DNA from: Apostichopus japonicus
Taxonomy: Eukaryota; Echinodermata; Holothuroidea; Aspidochirotida; Stichopodidae
Assembly (NCBI RefSeq): GCF_037975245.1
Contig: NC_092567.1
Span: 24,730,876-24,794,875 of the forward strand
Length of the DNA stretch: 64,000 nucleotides
Reading direction: 5' to 3'
The translations under genes and the position numbers were made by a program. Each line of letters starts with the position of its first letter. The stretch's first letter is position 1. The notes under the pieces were generated by a model. The model worked only from the letters and a program-made list of their open reading frames with translations, made no database searches and was not told the origin of the DNA. This document shows positions 24,231-34,861 of the stretch, piece by piece.

Positions 24231-26758
24231 TAAAGTCTTTAGTGAGGAACAATTGCAGCAAAGGCTGGGTGAAGTTTGAACGTCGAGTGCCCACCATTTC
24301 ACTATAATTAAGGGGGGGGGGGGCAAATGAAGTTGCTTCCCTGTCCCTCCATTAGGAAACTAACAGCACTTGACTGTAAAGAAACATAAATCAATCAGAC
24401 ATTAAAATAGTCCTGAAGGGAGGGTGTTTTGGGGCAGGGGAGGGGGAGAGATGAGGAAATACCAACAAGTAAATGAAGCATACTAAAGGTTTTGTATTTA
24501 TTGTGTTTTCTTGCTTTTTGTTTCCTTTTATATTGTAACTTAATTCTGGTAAAAAATATTTCTTTAAAAATACGTGCATCAATTAAATGAAATTCAAGAA
24601 ACTGGAAGAAAACCACTAACTTATCTTAAAACTTATGCCTTCCTGATCAATGACTCCCTGCTGTACATATCTTCATTCATAGTACACCTGTAGCTATTTT
24701 AAGAAAAATCAACAACAGTTTTACTGACTGAAAGTTTAAACAACTTGAAAAGAGCAAATATATATATATTCTTTTTCTGTGGTTTATAATTTTCGTTGTT
24801 ACAATGGTACACTAACCAGTGACAACAGAATTACAAGCCCCTGCCCTCTAGCCACTGATCCATCCAGCCCCTGAATCTGTTGCGATACTTTTATATCCAT
24901 TCCTTGGCTCAGCGGGCCAGTCGGAAACCACCAGTGCCATTGCACAGACACCATGGATTAGTGATGACACATTAGTTCCACTTGTGACGACATTAGTGTC
25001 ACTTTGTGACGGACGACTTGTAGCAAGTGGCAGCTGCTTTGGTAGTATCTGGGCGTAAGTAATTTAATACAAATCATCAACAGACCAATGACTGGGACAT
25101 TTGACGGGTCAAAGAGTTCACTGAATAGAGTGGGGACAGCAACATACAGATTACAAGCCCTGGTCTGACTCTACCAAAGCCAACTGAATTTTCTTACTTG
25201 GTTCAAGCTTTGCCTCTATCTCAGACAAAATGGGGGGGGGGGGGTATTCTAGTGACTTCACTTTTGAAATTAAGTAGTAATTAATTAGGCTTTAAACAAC
25301 ATTTTCATGCTTGTTTCACATTTTCTGCCTCTGTTTTTTTTGTAACCTCGCTGCCATGAAAAGATGTCAAAAGTAACTTATGTCATAGACAATATAAAGA
25401 TAATGTTAATATTAACATATCAACACCAAAAATACTTAAAGCCTCAAAATGCCTTCCTTTTGAACTGTACAGAATAGGCACTAACCCCTTGATGTCAACT
25501 TATCCCAGGATTTTCCTAGAGGTTAAAAAAAAAAAATTTTGTCACCTGAGTTAAGAAGGAATACACATACAGATGATATCGGTATCTGTTTTGTTCAACA
25601 TTTTAGCTATAAAACAATTCTTTCAGTGCCTTATAGATTCACACCATCAGTATTGCCCTCAAGGGTAAATACCAAAGTCAACAGAATGGTCACTAGTGTC
25701 GTGTTCGAACCTGATAATAACAGCAAAACCATTAAAGTGAACCGTACTAATTATATCACCCTCAAATCACTTTTCAAATTTTCTTCACCGAGATATTAAT
25801 TCGTCTTAATATTCCACCCATCGAATAATATGCAAAAAACTGGAAGGTAACAAATTGTTAACAGATTTAGGATTTTCAGTCTGGTAAAAGCTCTGTGATG
25901 ACAACGATGCTTTTGGTTTTCAGAATTTTTGGCAATGATGATGTTTGTGCAAAAAGAACAAAATCACGGGTAAATTACTTGTACAAGCTGTTCTTTGATA
26001 CCGACTGTTATTTGTATAAACCAGTTGCAAAACACATTTTAGCAATAGAAAAGAAAAAAACAAAGCCTCTTTTTATGAATTAATTCAGTGTGAATAAACC
26101 TCTTTTGATGAAATATACCGTCGTTGAATGACTGTTCAAACATTTACCCTGGTCAAAGATGTGTAGTACTTTTGTTAAATGACAGAGATATCAAGATTTA
26201 TGAAAGAAACAGATAGAAATATTAATGTTTTGATAGCAATCCTGTAGCCAAATAAAAAAATATAGAAAATAATAAAAATGATCATTTTGCATATTGTAGA
26301 AAGAATAAGCTGATACCCTCTTGCATTCAGTGATTATAATGTTTACTTATTTATAAAAATCAATGTAAAAAAAATAGCAACTTTAACTCGTAACACTACC
26401 ACTGGGAGACATTCTGTGAAATATGAAGCATTTAAAGCAATATGATAATGGGTTAAAGTTGACAAAAAATATAAAGAAGAGAAAAGTAAGGGTTCTAATC
26501 AAAAGGCACATTCATGTACAAACCCTTAAAGCAAACCATGGTATTAAGAAGGCCACAGGGAATCCATAACTTGTATCTCTACATATTTAATCTCAAACCT
26601 CATTGCTCTTTTTAAAATCTCTTCTGATTTATAACGTAAATCTTAAACAGAAAAAAACAAACAAAAACTCCCTGAAAATGAAATGTCTATTCACCAAAAA
26701 ATACTTTGCAAGCTTTTCCCACTAAATCTACAGGTTTATAAACTAGAAACCTCCCATG
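24231..26758. other. No gene recognised
   Basis: AT-rich, apparently single-copy DNA with short G- or C-runs (24310, 25230). Short open frames at 25539-25799 and 25895-26083 have no domain, signal peptide or splice context. A CAG/GTAAGT-like site near 25055 is isolated. It lies just beyond the 3' end of the Ly6-type gene. Confidence 0.5.
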
Positions 26759-26782
26759 TTTTATTCTTTTATGTTCCTCTCC

Positions 26783-29700
26783 TCAGTTGTAAGAAAACAG
26801 AAGACATGCAATGATAGTAAAAATTGAAGAAAGCACAGATAGAGATTTGGTAGACGCTGAGTTGCACTTTCCCTCGGGACAGCATGTGTAGCATGGTTTG
26901 ACTTCTTCATGGACACATTTACCCGGTATTGCCTCCTTAGCGGTGCAAAACAGTTGATTCATACAACCGCGGTTGACGTCTGAGGGGAAAAAGGGAGATG
27001 AGAATGATGTCAAAACTCATGACTGACGTTACAAAAGGACGGCGAGTGAGTCAACAATGGGAATGACTTGGAACCTAAACTTAGGTTACATCAAAAGAGT
27101 GAGAGGAGAGGAATGTAGGGAAGGATAGTAAACAGTGAGGGGAGAGGAATGAGGGGAAGGATGGTAAACAGCGAGGGGAGAGGAATGAAGGGGAGGATAG
27201 TAAACACTGAGAGGAGAGGAATGTAGGGAAGGATAGTAAACAGTGAGGGGAGAGGAATGAGGGGAAGGATGGTAAACAGCGAGGGGAGAGGAATGAAGGG
27301 GAGGATAGTAAACAGTGAGAGGGGAGGAATGAAGGGGAGGATAGTAAACACTGAGAGGGGAGGAATGAAGGGGAGGATAGTAAACAGTGAGAGGAGAGGA
27401 ATGAAGGGGAGGATAGTAAACAGTGAGGGGAGGGGAATGAGGGGGGATGGTAAACAGCGAGGGGAGAGGAATGAAGGGGAGGATAGTAAACAGTGAGGGG
27501 AGAGGAATGAAGGGGAGGATAGTAAACACTGAGAGGGGAGGAATGAAGGGGAGGATAGTAAACACTGAGAGGGGAGGAATGAAGGGGAGGATAGTAAACA
27601 GTGAGAGGGGAGGAATGAAGGGGAGGATAGTAAACAGTGAGAGGGGAGGAATGAAGGGGAGGATAGTAAACAGTGAGAGGGGAGGAATGAAGGGGAGGAT
27701 AGTAAACACTGAGAGGGGAGGAATGAAGGGGAGGATAGTAAACAGTGAGAGGGGAGGAATGAAGGGGAGGATAGTAAACACTGAGAGGGGAGGAATGAAG
27801 GGGAGGATAGTAAACACTGAGAGGGGAGGAATGAAGGGGAGGATGGTAAACAGTGAGGGGAGGGGAATGAGGGGGGATGGTAAACAGCGAGGGGAGAGGA
27901 ATGAAGGGGAGGATAGTAAACAGTGAGAGGGGAGGAATGAAGGGGAGGATAGTAAACAGTGAGAGGGGAGGAATGAAGGGGAGGATAGTAAACACTGAGA
28001 GGGGAGGAATGAAGGGGAGGATAGTAAACAGTGAGAGGGGAGGAATGAAGGGGAGGATGGTAAACAGTGAGGGGAGGGGAATGAGGGGGGATGGTAAACA
28101 GCGAGGGGAGAGGAATGAAGGGGAGGATAGTAAACAGTGAGAGGGGAGGAATGAAGGGGAGGATAGTAAACAGTGAGAGGGGAGGAATGAAGGGGAGGAT
28201 AGTAAACACTGAGAGGGGAGGAATGAAGGGGAGGATAGTAAACAGTGAGAGGGGAGGAATGAAGGGGAGGATAGTAAACACTGAGAGGGGAGGAATGAAG
28301 GGGAGGATAGTAAACACTGAGAGGGGAGGAATGAAGGGGAGGATAGTAAACAGTGAGAGGGGAGGAATGAAGGGGAGGATAGTAAACACTGAGAGGGGAG
28401 GAATGAAGGGGAGGATAGTAAACACTGAGAGGGGAGGAATGAAGGGGAGGATGGTAAACAGTGAGGGGAGGGGAATGAGGGGGGATGGTAAACAGCGAGG
28501 GGAGAGGAATGAAGGGGAGGATAGTAAACAGTGAGAGGGGAGGAATGAAGGGGAGGATAGTAAACACTGAGAGGGGAGGAATGAAGGGGAGGATAGTAAA
28601 CAGTGAGAGGGGAGGAATGAAGGGGAGGATAGTAAACAGTGAGAGGGGAGGAATGAAGGGGAGGATAGTAAACACTGAGAGGGGAGGAATGAAGGGGAGG
28701 ATAGTAAACAGCGAGGGGAGAGGAATGAGGGGGGGATGGTAAACAGCGAGGGGAGAGGAATGAAGGGGAGGATAGTAAACAGTGAGAGGGGAGGAATGAA
28801 GGGGAGGATAGTAAACACTGAGAGGGGAGGAATGAAGGGGAGGATAGTAAACAGTGAGGCGAGAAGAATAAAGGGAGGATAGGGCCCATAAGATAATGCC
28901 TTGGCAAGAAAGCTTATAGTAAGATGGGGTAAAAAAAAAACCACAGGGTAGTTGGGGTAAAAAAAAACCCACCCCCACTACAAGTCGTGAGATATAGAAA
29001 CACATTTTTGTATGGTGTATGTGAAAACCATGGTGCCCAAGTCAATTTGGATATTGATTGTTACTATTCTTTTCCATCGGCGTACTGATACTTTTAGCGC
29101 CGATTTTTCCCATACTCTAAAAATAGCAAATATTTAAGTTCTGAACACTGTCCTTTAACTTTATCCCGCAAAAATATTAGAACTGATATAGAGGTTTTTG
29201 TTTCTTGGTTATGATAACAAGAGGTGTACCTACATGAATCAGTAATGTAATTACCCGCACAATCTGACATTTTTCTCGAATGACGTGGGTTTTTTTTACC
29301 CCAGGGTTTAGTGTCCGTTTGGGGTAAAAAAAGACCAGTCCTAATTTCCTCCCAAAATGGTTTATATTTATCACAGAATGTTAGAATTGCTATATGATTG
29401 ACACAGGGAGTACATCTATGCTCCTCTAATTTCTACCAATATAATAATTTACATTTTTATAACTAACTGTTGCCTGTTCTTAACCTAAGTTATTGCTATG
29501 TTAGCCTAGTGTTATAGCCTAACACAATATATGTCTGCTGTATATATGGTTATCTTGTTATTTTTAGAGTCCTAAATTAATCTCTACCCTAAGTCCCAAC
29601 CCCACAGCTGGATGTGATACTAATATATAGAATAAAACTCTTAAAACATGGTCAATAATGTTTTAGGGGGTATTAAACAGTCTTGATAAAATCTTGCTTA

Positions 29701-32700
29701 GTCTCGGAAGGTGGGGTGTATTTCCCTGAACTTATCGTTTGGCAATAGGTTAATTCATGCAGAACTCGATTGAAAATGCCCAAATAAAGCTTTTCTAAAG
29801 TGTGCTGAAAATATTTCTGGTGGTTTTGCACATTTTCTTTGGTAGTATGTTGTTTTAACAATGTGGACTTTTTTTTACCCCAGCAGGGTTTTTTTTTACC
29901 CCAAAAATGACTAAAAGCCGGGGTAAAAAAAAGCCACCCCTTTTCTGGAATTTCTCCTTTACTCATTGTGATTGAAATTTTTATTATGGCTATTTAGGAA
30001 GGTATTCCCATTTGTCAACTGACAATGCTAAAATATCTACCTAAGCATCTACCTAACGAGTTTTATGTTAAACTTTAAGGAAACGGTTTTTTTTTACCCC
30101 ATCTTACTATAATGTTCATACAATACCTCCATCATCTTCAATTTCTTTAAAGCAAAAGGTATCCAAGATACTGCACTCCTGAATGTTCTTCACATTGTCA
30201 TAGCCATCTCTGCAGTCACTGCATGAGTAGCACTGCAAACTGGACACTGACATGGTAAAGAAATAAAAGAAACTTGATTCTCAAATGGCTTGCTAAAGTC
30301 TTGCATAATTTAAGACAATAGTATCTCCAATAAGCAGTTGCTTTCTCTGAGCTGTAGACAGTAATGTTTATCATGCATGATACATACAGAGTCCAAATTG
30401 TTGGGTTTTCTTGTAGAGTTTTCCTCTTGGTCAGCAATTGTATTATTTTGACGAGCCAAAGTAAAAATATTCGAGATTGCAACTGACGAAGGCAGCTTGA
30501 GATACCCTCCTAACATAATTTCACTTTTTTTTTCCACCAAGTGAAGAGTGTGTTAAGAATGAGTGAGTGATTAATAAATTAGAAATCTCATTAACTGTTT
30601 TCAACAGTTTGTCACCCAGACACTGAGACACTAATAAAACTGCCCCCAACAAAAGTGACAGAAAATGTTAACACCTAAATATGGACTCTATCATCTCTTG
30701 AACTTCAAGCATACATAATGGGTTCCCATTTTGTTAAAAGTTAGCAAAAGTGATCCCCATCTTATACCAGAAAGCCAACAGGCTAAGTAATTCCTAGCCT
30801 CACATGTTTATGGTACTACCCTTCTGAAAGCTTATGACAGATAACAGTCATTTGTGGAAGTGGAGAACCATCTCAGCCACTTAAACAGCGATGCTCATTT
30901 CCTGTGATGTCCAGTTAGTGACATAACAAAGCTATTTCATCTAAGAAATACTTTGAGTTTGAGAACTTACAAGGTTTTCAGACATAGACATACTGTTTGT
31001 TGACTTCAAATGACCTTCAACTTTCACAGAAAACACTGGGTTTCTTATACCCTAAGTCAATATGGTGCATCGGCATACTAAATATAAAGTTCATCCACCT
31101 TACGGTTTCTGAGTTATCATGTTTACCTGACTTTTCAGAAATATCTTAAATTTCCACTTGTGGTATAGTATTCAACAAGAGAAATTAGAGAATTGTCTGG
31201 TGGAGAAATTACTAGGGGTTAGAGTTGACTCAAATTTAACTTGGCAAAAAAAAAAGCTATGTTTGCAATATAGCAAGAATTAATTTGAGAACCAGACATC
31301 GGGCACGGACCTTGTCTAGAAGAATGTTTCATAGACAAGCTTTATAACTCTTGTTTTGTTAACTAATAAGTTATGCTCATACTTTGTAGTGCTTGGTTGG
31401 TGTTTATGTCCTCTAGTAGGATTTTTGCCGACTTAACCCATTCAGATTCAGAAAAAAACAAGTAGGCAGTTATTTTGAATACTACAAATAACAGCTGCAT
31501 CTAGTCTGATAAAGGTCCATGTGAGAAAACAATGCGTAACTCAAACGTCAAACATTTTGCATCAACAAATTATACTCAAGATTGACAGTTACAGAAACAC
31601 TGAATCACTGATTCCTTTTTCACATGACTGAGCCTACTACTAACTAATATTACACTTGGCTACAGAGGTGACCTGGTCATAAACCTGGATAGGTATTATT
31701 AACATCTTCAATAGCATTTATTATCACAATAAAATACATTGTTGGATGTAGTCCCTTTCTGTTATAGCAAACAATGTTTTCATTTAATCTTGAATTGATA
31801 CCTCTAGGACTATACACCAACTAGGCCTACGTGATGGTCTTACGGTTAGGTCTAACCTACACTGGGACAAACTAAAACGAATGACAGCGAATGACCGAAT
31901 GACAATTGACTTTGTACAGGGTTAATTATCATTGCGAATGACAGCGAATGACAACGAAGGACAGTGTTGAGAAGAGATAGAATGATTAACAGAGTGGAGT
32001 AAATGCGGTTATTGGTTTTCTGCGCAAAAATGATTTGAGCAAAATCGCATGTTACGTGGTTGCAGGGTTTGGTGTAATTTACAGATAGAAACTACTGGGA
32101 AAGTTTTTGTGTGGGAATGCACTTGCGTGCTGTGCTTTTTACCTCTGTAGATAGAAAGATAACTGAAGCCGTTTCAAGATTATAGTATTGTTAGTTTCTA
32201 ACATTTAATATCGGAAAAATTACGTTAAATTTACTTTTTAAAATCAGACTTACAATTTCGCTTACTATAAGGTACGTTTTTATCCGTGTCCGTATACTTT
32301 ACTAGATCTAGATACCCACGAAGTATGAACTGTGATATCCGGTTGAAGCAAATGTCTGTGCTGTCATCACTGTCATTCGTTTTAGTCAACGCCTTTTTTA
32401 GTGTGTACAACATATTGTCATTCGTTATGTGTAACGCAATTGTCATTCGTTTTAGTAACACCCCCTACACTAGCCTACAGTACTATTGTATTCAATTTCA
32501 AGCTTATATCCTAAATGCGGAAGAAAAACGCTTCCATGATTTCAACACTATGCGAGGTTTCCCGACGGTTTCAAACTTCAAATTCTGTCACACCTTCTAC
32601 GCAGATCATAAGAAACACGGTTCGTCTGATTTATCGTGAATGATACAGTGACAGGCCTACATTAGCTAATAACATTGAAACCTAACCCCGTCTTGCATTG

Positions 32701-32883
32701 CTGACATCTTCTACCACCTAGGCCTATTTAACCGTAGCCTACGCCCAAACTGCTCGCTCCAAAACTTTCACTCAATACGTCATATTTTCTATTTTCATGT
32801 TATATAAAAAATACACCAATCACAAAAGTCATACCTTCCTGGAATGCAATGAAAGCCAATGTGATCAAAACGATGTAATGCAT
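26783..32883 (-). CDS. Ly6/uPAR-type (three-finger) GPI-anchored protein, three exons
   Basis: Exon 1 is 32883-32835 (signal peptide MHYIVLITLAFIAFQE), exon 2 is 30246-30127 (starts V-S-S-LQCYSCSDC) and exon 3 is 26979-26783. All junctions are phase 1 with GTATGA and GTATTG donors and CAG acceptors. Coding length is 366 bases, so 121 residues. LQCYSC at the N-terminus and CCPEGKCN before a hydrophobic tail are signatures of the LU domain, which folds as disulfide-held three fingers. Twelve cysteines are present. The C-terminal hydrophobic segment (VLSSIFTIIACLLF) suggests GPI anchoring at the cell surface. The three-exon layout with the signal peptide alone in exon 1 is usual for the family. 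AATAAA lies about 20 bases past the stop (26764-26759). The exact ligand or role cannot be told. Confidence 0.88.
27098..28880. repeat. 36-bp GA-rich minisatellite (about 49 units) in intron 2 of the Ly6 gene
   Basis: The unit is GAATGAAGGGGAGGATAGTAAACACTGAGAGGGGAG-like, with AGT/ACT and GGTAAACAGCGAGG variants. A variant unit two bases shorter (GGGAATGAGGGGGGATGG) recurs at spacings of 430, 214 and 394 bases. These equal 12, 6 and 11 units minus 2, so blocks were copied as higher-order repeats. A 108-base (three-unit) repeat occurs at the left end. The plus strand is nearly all purine apart from the TAGTAAAC core. All three minus-strand frames stay open over ~600 codons only because 36 is divisible by 3; this is not a gene. 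Confidence 0.97.
28917..30109. mobile_element. TA-flanked TIR element with internal GGGGTAAAAAAA repeats
   Basis: Ends are TAGTAAGATGGGGTAAAAAA and its complement (30086-30109), flanked by TA. The GGGGTAAAAAAA motif recurs inside in both orientations (28951, 29288, 29318, 29868, 29888, 29920). No transposase frame was seen. It lies within intron 2 of the Ly6 gene next to the minisatellite. A Tc1/mariner-type TA target is plausible; the family is unassigned. Confidence 0.75.
31864..32463. mobile_element. 600-bp TIR element with subterminal GAATGACA repeats
   Basis: Direct 8-bp duplication CCTACACT (31856-31863, 32464-32471). Termini GGGACAAACTAAAACG and GGGTGTTACTAAAACG (read inward) share GGG....ACTAAAACGAATGACA. 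GAATGACA recurs several times near both ends, which could be transposase binding repeats. There is no coding frame for a transposase. It sits in intron 1 of the Ly6 gene. The 8-bp duplication with GGG ends does not fit canonical CAG-ended hAT, so the superfamily is open. Confidence 0.8.
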
Positions 32884-32999
32884 TTTGTTTGAAGTTGTTA
32901 CTTGTATATAGCTTAACCCCGAAATAAAGTCTCACACTGAAGTGAAAGCAGAACAACTTTCAAAAAGGACTAGTTAATGGAACGCCAAAAGGATAGCAG

Positions 33000-33235
33000 G
33001 TGGCGCTACTACTCTAAAGAGGAGGTGCTAAAACCCTAAACAGGAGGTGCTACTAATCCTTCAGTGACGATGCTGCTGTAAAAAGGTGGCGCTACTACTC
33101 TCTATATACGGCTCTGAAATAGGCGATGCTACTACTAAACAGGCGCCGATGCTACTGTTAATTAGTAAACGGAAGGTGCTACTTCTACAAAATGGGGTCG
33201 CTGCTACTCTAATATTGAGTCGATACTACAACTGT
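33000..33235. repeat. Degenerate minisatellite upstream of the Ly6 gene
   Basis: Variants of GGTGGCGCTACTACTCTAAA recur seven or eight times at uneven 25-35 base spacing (for example 33000, 33022, 33047, 33085, 33120, 33145, 33175). It begins about 110 bases 5' of the Ly6 start codon, so it lies in or near that promoter. Confidence 0.6.
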
Positions 33236-33306
33236 GTAACATGTCTTTGGTGATACGTGCTTTCGCCGTGTGGCCGCATTAGAGGCTTCGAAGACTCACC
33301 CCAAAC

Positions 33307-33968
33307 CGCGTGCCTCGCTCTGAAAAAGTGAACCTTCCGTTGCTTGCAAGTGAAGTTTTCTGCTTGTCGCTACAAAATGCAAACAGTAATGAAACGTGAT
33401 ACCTTGTTATCTTTAGCTGGACCTGAGATGTCCTTCGCTGTATCGTTTGTACACTGTGCTGTGGGTATTGACCGCAGCTGTATGTATTGACTGTACACTA
33501 GTGTCTAATTACCGAGGGTAGCAAGCTGTGTGCGTATCCTCTGGGATCGATGGTGGTGTCTAACATTTCTGTTACACCTCATTCGGAACTAGGTCAGATT
33601 ACCGGCATTAGACGTTTCTATTCGCGTGCCGCCCTCTGAAAAAAATTAACTTTCCGTTGCTTGCAAGTCAAGTTTTCTTCTTGTCGCTACAAAATGCAGA
33701 CAGTAATGAAACGTAATACCTTATCTTTTATCTGGACCTGAGATCAGGGTCCAGGGAGTTCCATAACAACTCCCTGCTGAGATTACCATCGCTGCTATGT
33801 ATACTGTGTTGTGGGTATTGACCGTAGCTGTATGTACTGACTGTACACTAGTGTCTACTTACCGATGGTAGCAAGCTGTGTGTATTTTCTGGCATCAATG
33901 GTGGTGTCTAACACTTTTGTTACACCTCATTCGAAACTAGGTCAGATTACCGGCATCAGACGTTTCTT
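33307..33968. repeat. 316-bp tandem duplication
   Basis: Copy 1 is 33307-33622 and copy 2 is 33623-~33968. Shared strings include CTTCCGTTGCTTGCAAGT..., GTATTGACCG.AGCTGTATGT, GTAGCAAGCTGTGTG and GGTCAGATTACCGGCAT. They are clearly diverged, so old. Copy 2 carries a 32-bp hairpin insertion. No coding potential is evident. Confidence 0.85.
33745..33776. mobile_element. 32-bp palindromic mini-insertion
   Basis: CAGGGTCCAGGGAGTTCCAT followed by AACAACTCCCTG. It is absent from the sister copy of the tandem duplication (CTGAGATGTCC there). It is bounded by CCTGAGAT on the left and GCTGAGAT-like sequence on the right (seven of eight bases duplicated). It resembles the hairpin at 7018-7061. It looks like a pair of hAT-like termini with almost no interior. 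Confidence 0.55.
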
Positions 33969-34484
33969 TGTGCGCGAGTCTTCACTCCCTTTAATATTGT
34001 TTATCTATATTCACACCTCCTGTGTGGAGTCTTGTTACAGTATTACGGTAACCTGACTTGGAACTAATTGTAAATGTATCATACTGAGTATATGGTCAAG
34101 TTTTATGTATCTTAAATATAACTTTTTGTATTTGTTCGCCATTGTTATACCTTATTATGCATCTCCTTTTCCCAAAATTGGTGGATTGAATATATAAGTG
34201 ATTCTCTGTGTTTGTGTAGTCATTGTGAATGTGTGTAAAAACCGACTCAGCAGTTGACTTAAAATATCATTAAGCATTGAACCACTTGAAACCTGGAGAC
34301 AATTTAATCCTCTCTTGAAGTTAAGGCCCACCTGTTACCAATATTGCTGACCCATTGTCTTAATTCCTCTGACGAAAGGAAAGGAAGGTTGCAGCTACAA
34401 TAAATTATACCGATGGTGACACTGTTATACAATTTCATACAAGTATAGCGTTTTTCGATTAATACATATTGGTATAGTTGTAAA

Positions 34485-34853
34485 CAAGGGCGTAGGAACC
34501 GGGGGATGGGGGCGCCAGCCCCCCCCCCCCGTGAAAAATATGGGGGCGAAAGTATCATTCCGCCCCCCCCCCCGGCTTCGCAAGTCAGAAAACCCCTTTT
34601 TCATTTCCAAATGAGAAAAAAATCTCATTTGGAGCACCAAATTGCATCTAAGGCCAGGTGAAAATGCAAAATTATTTACAAAATGGAGTGGGTGTTGAAG
34701 TGTGCTATATTGCACCAAATTGCATCTGAGGCCACCTGGAAATGCAAAAAAAATCCAAAGGGGAGGGGGACACCCCCTTCCCTTAGACCCCTCCCCCAGG
34801 CTGGCCATCAGTCTTCAGACCCCCCCACTCAAAAGTACCTTCCTACGCCACTG
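34485..34853. mobile_element. Non-autonomous hAT element
   Basis: Perfect 8-bp duplication GTTGTAAA (34477-34484, 34854-34861). Termini CAAGGGCGTAGGAA and TTCCTACGCCACTG are imperfect inverted repeats. The 369-bp interior contains two related ~75-base segments with TTGCACCAAATTGCATCT and no transposase. Confidence 0.9.
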
Positions 34854-34861
34854 GTTGTAAA

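Noticed and set aside
27098-28880. Regular repeats that might suggest a CRISPR array
   Set aside because: The units are contiguous with no unique spacers, and the genome is eukaryotic. The same holds for the 22-bp units in the foldback arms.
27081-29005. Three overlapping minus-strand open frames of more than 600 codons, Pro/Ser/His-rich
   Set aside because: They are the same 36-bp minisatellite read in three frames; the period is a multiple of three and lacks stops on that strand. No start context or domain is present.
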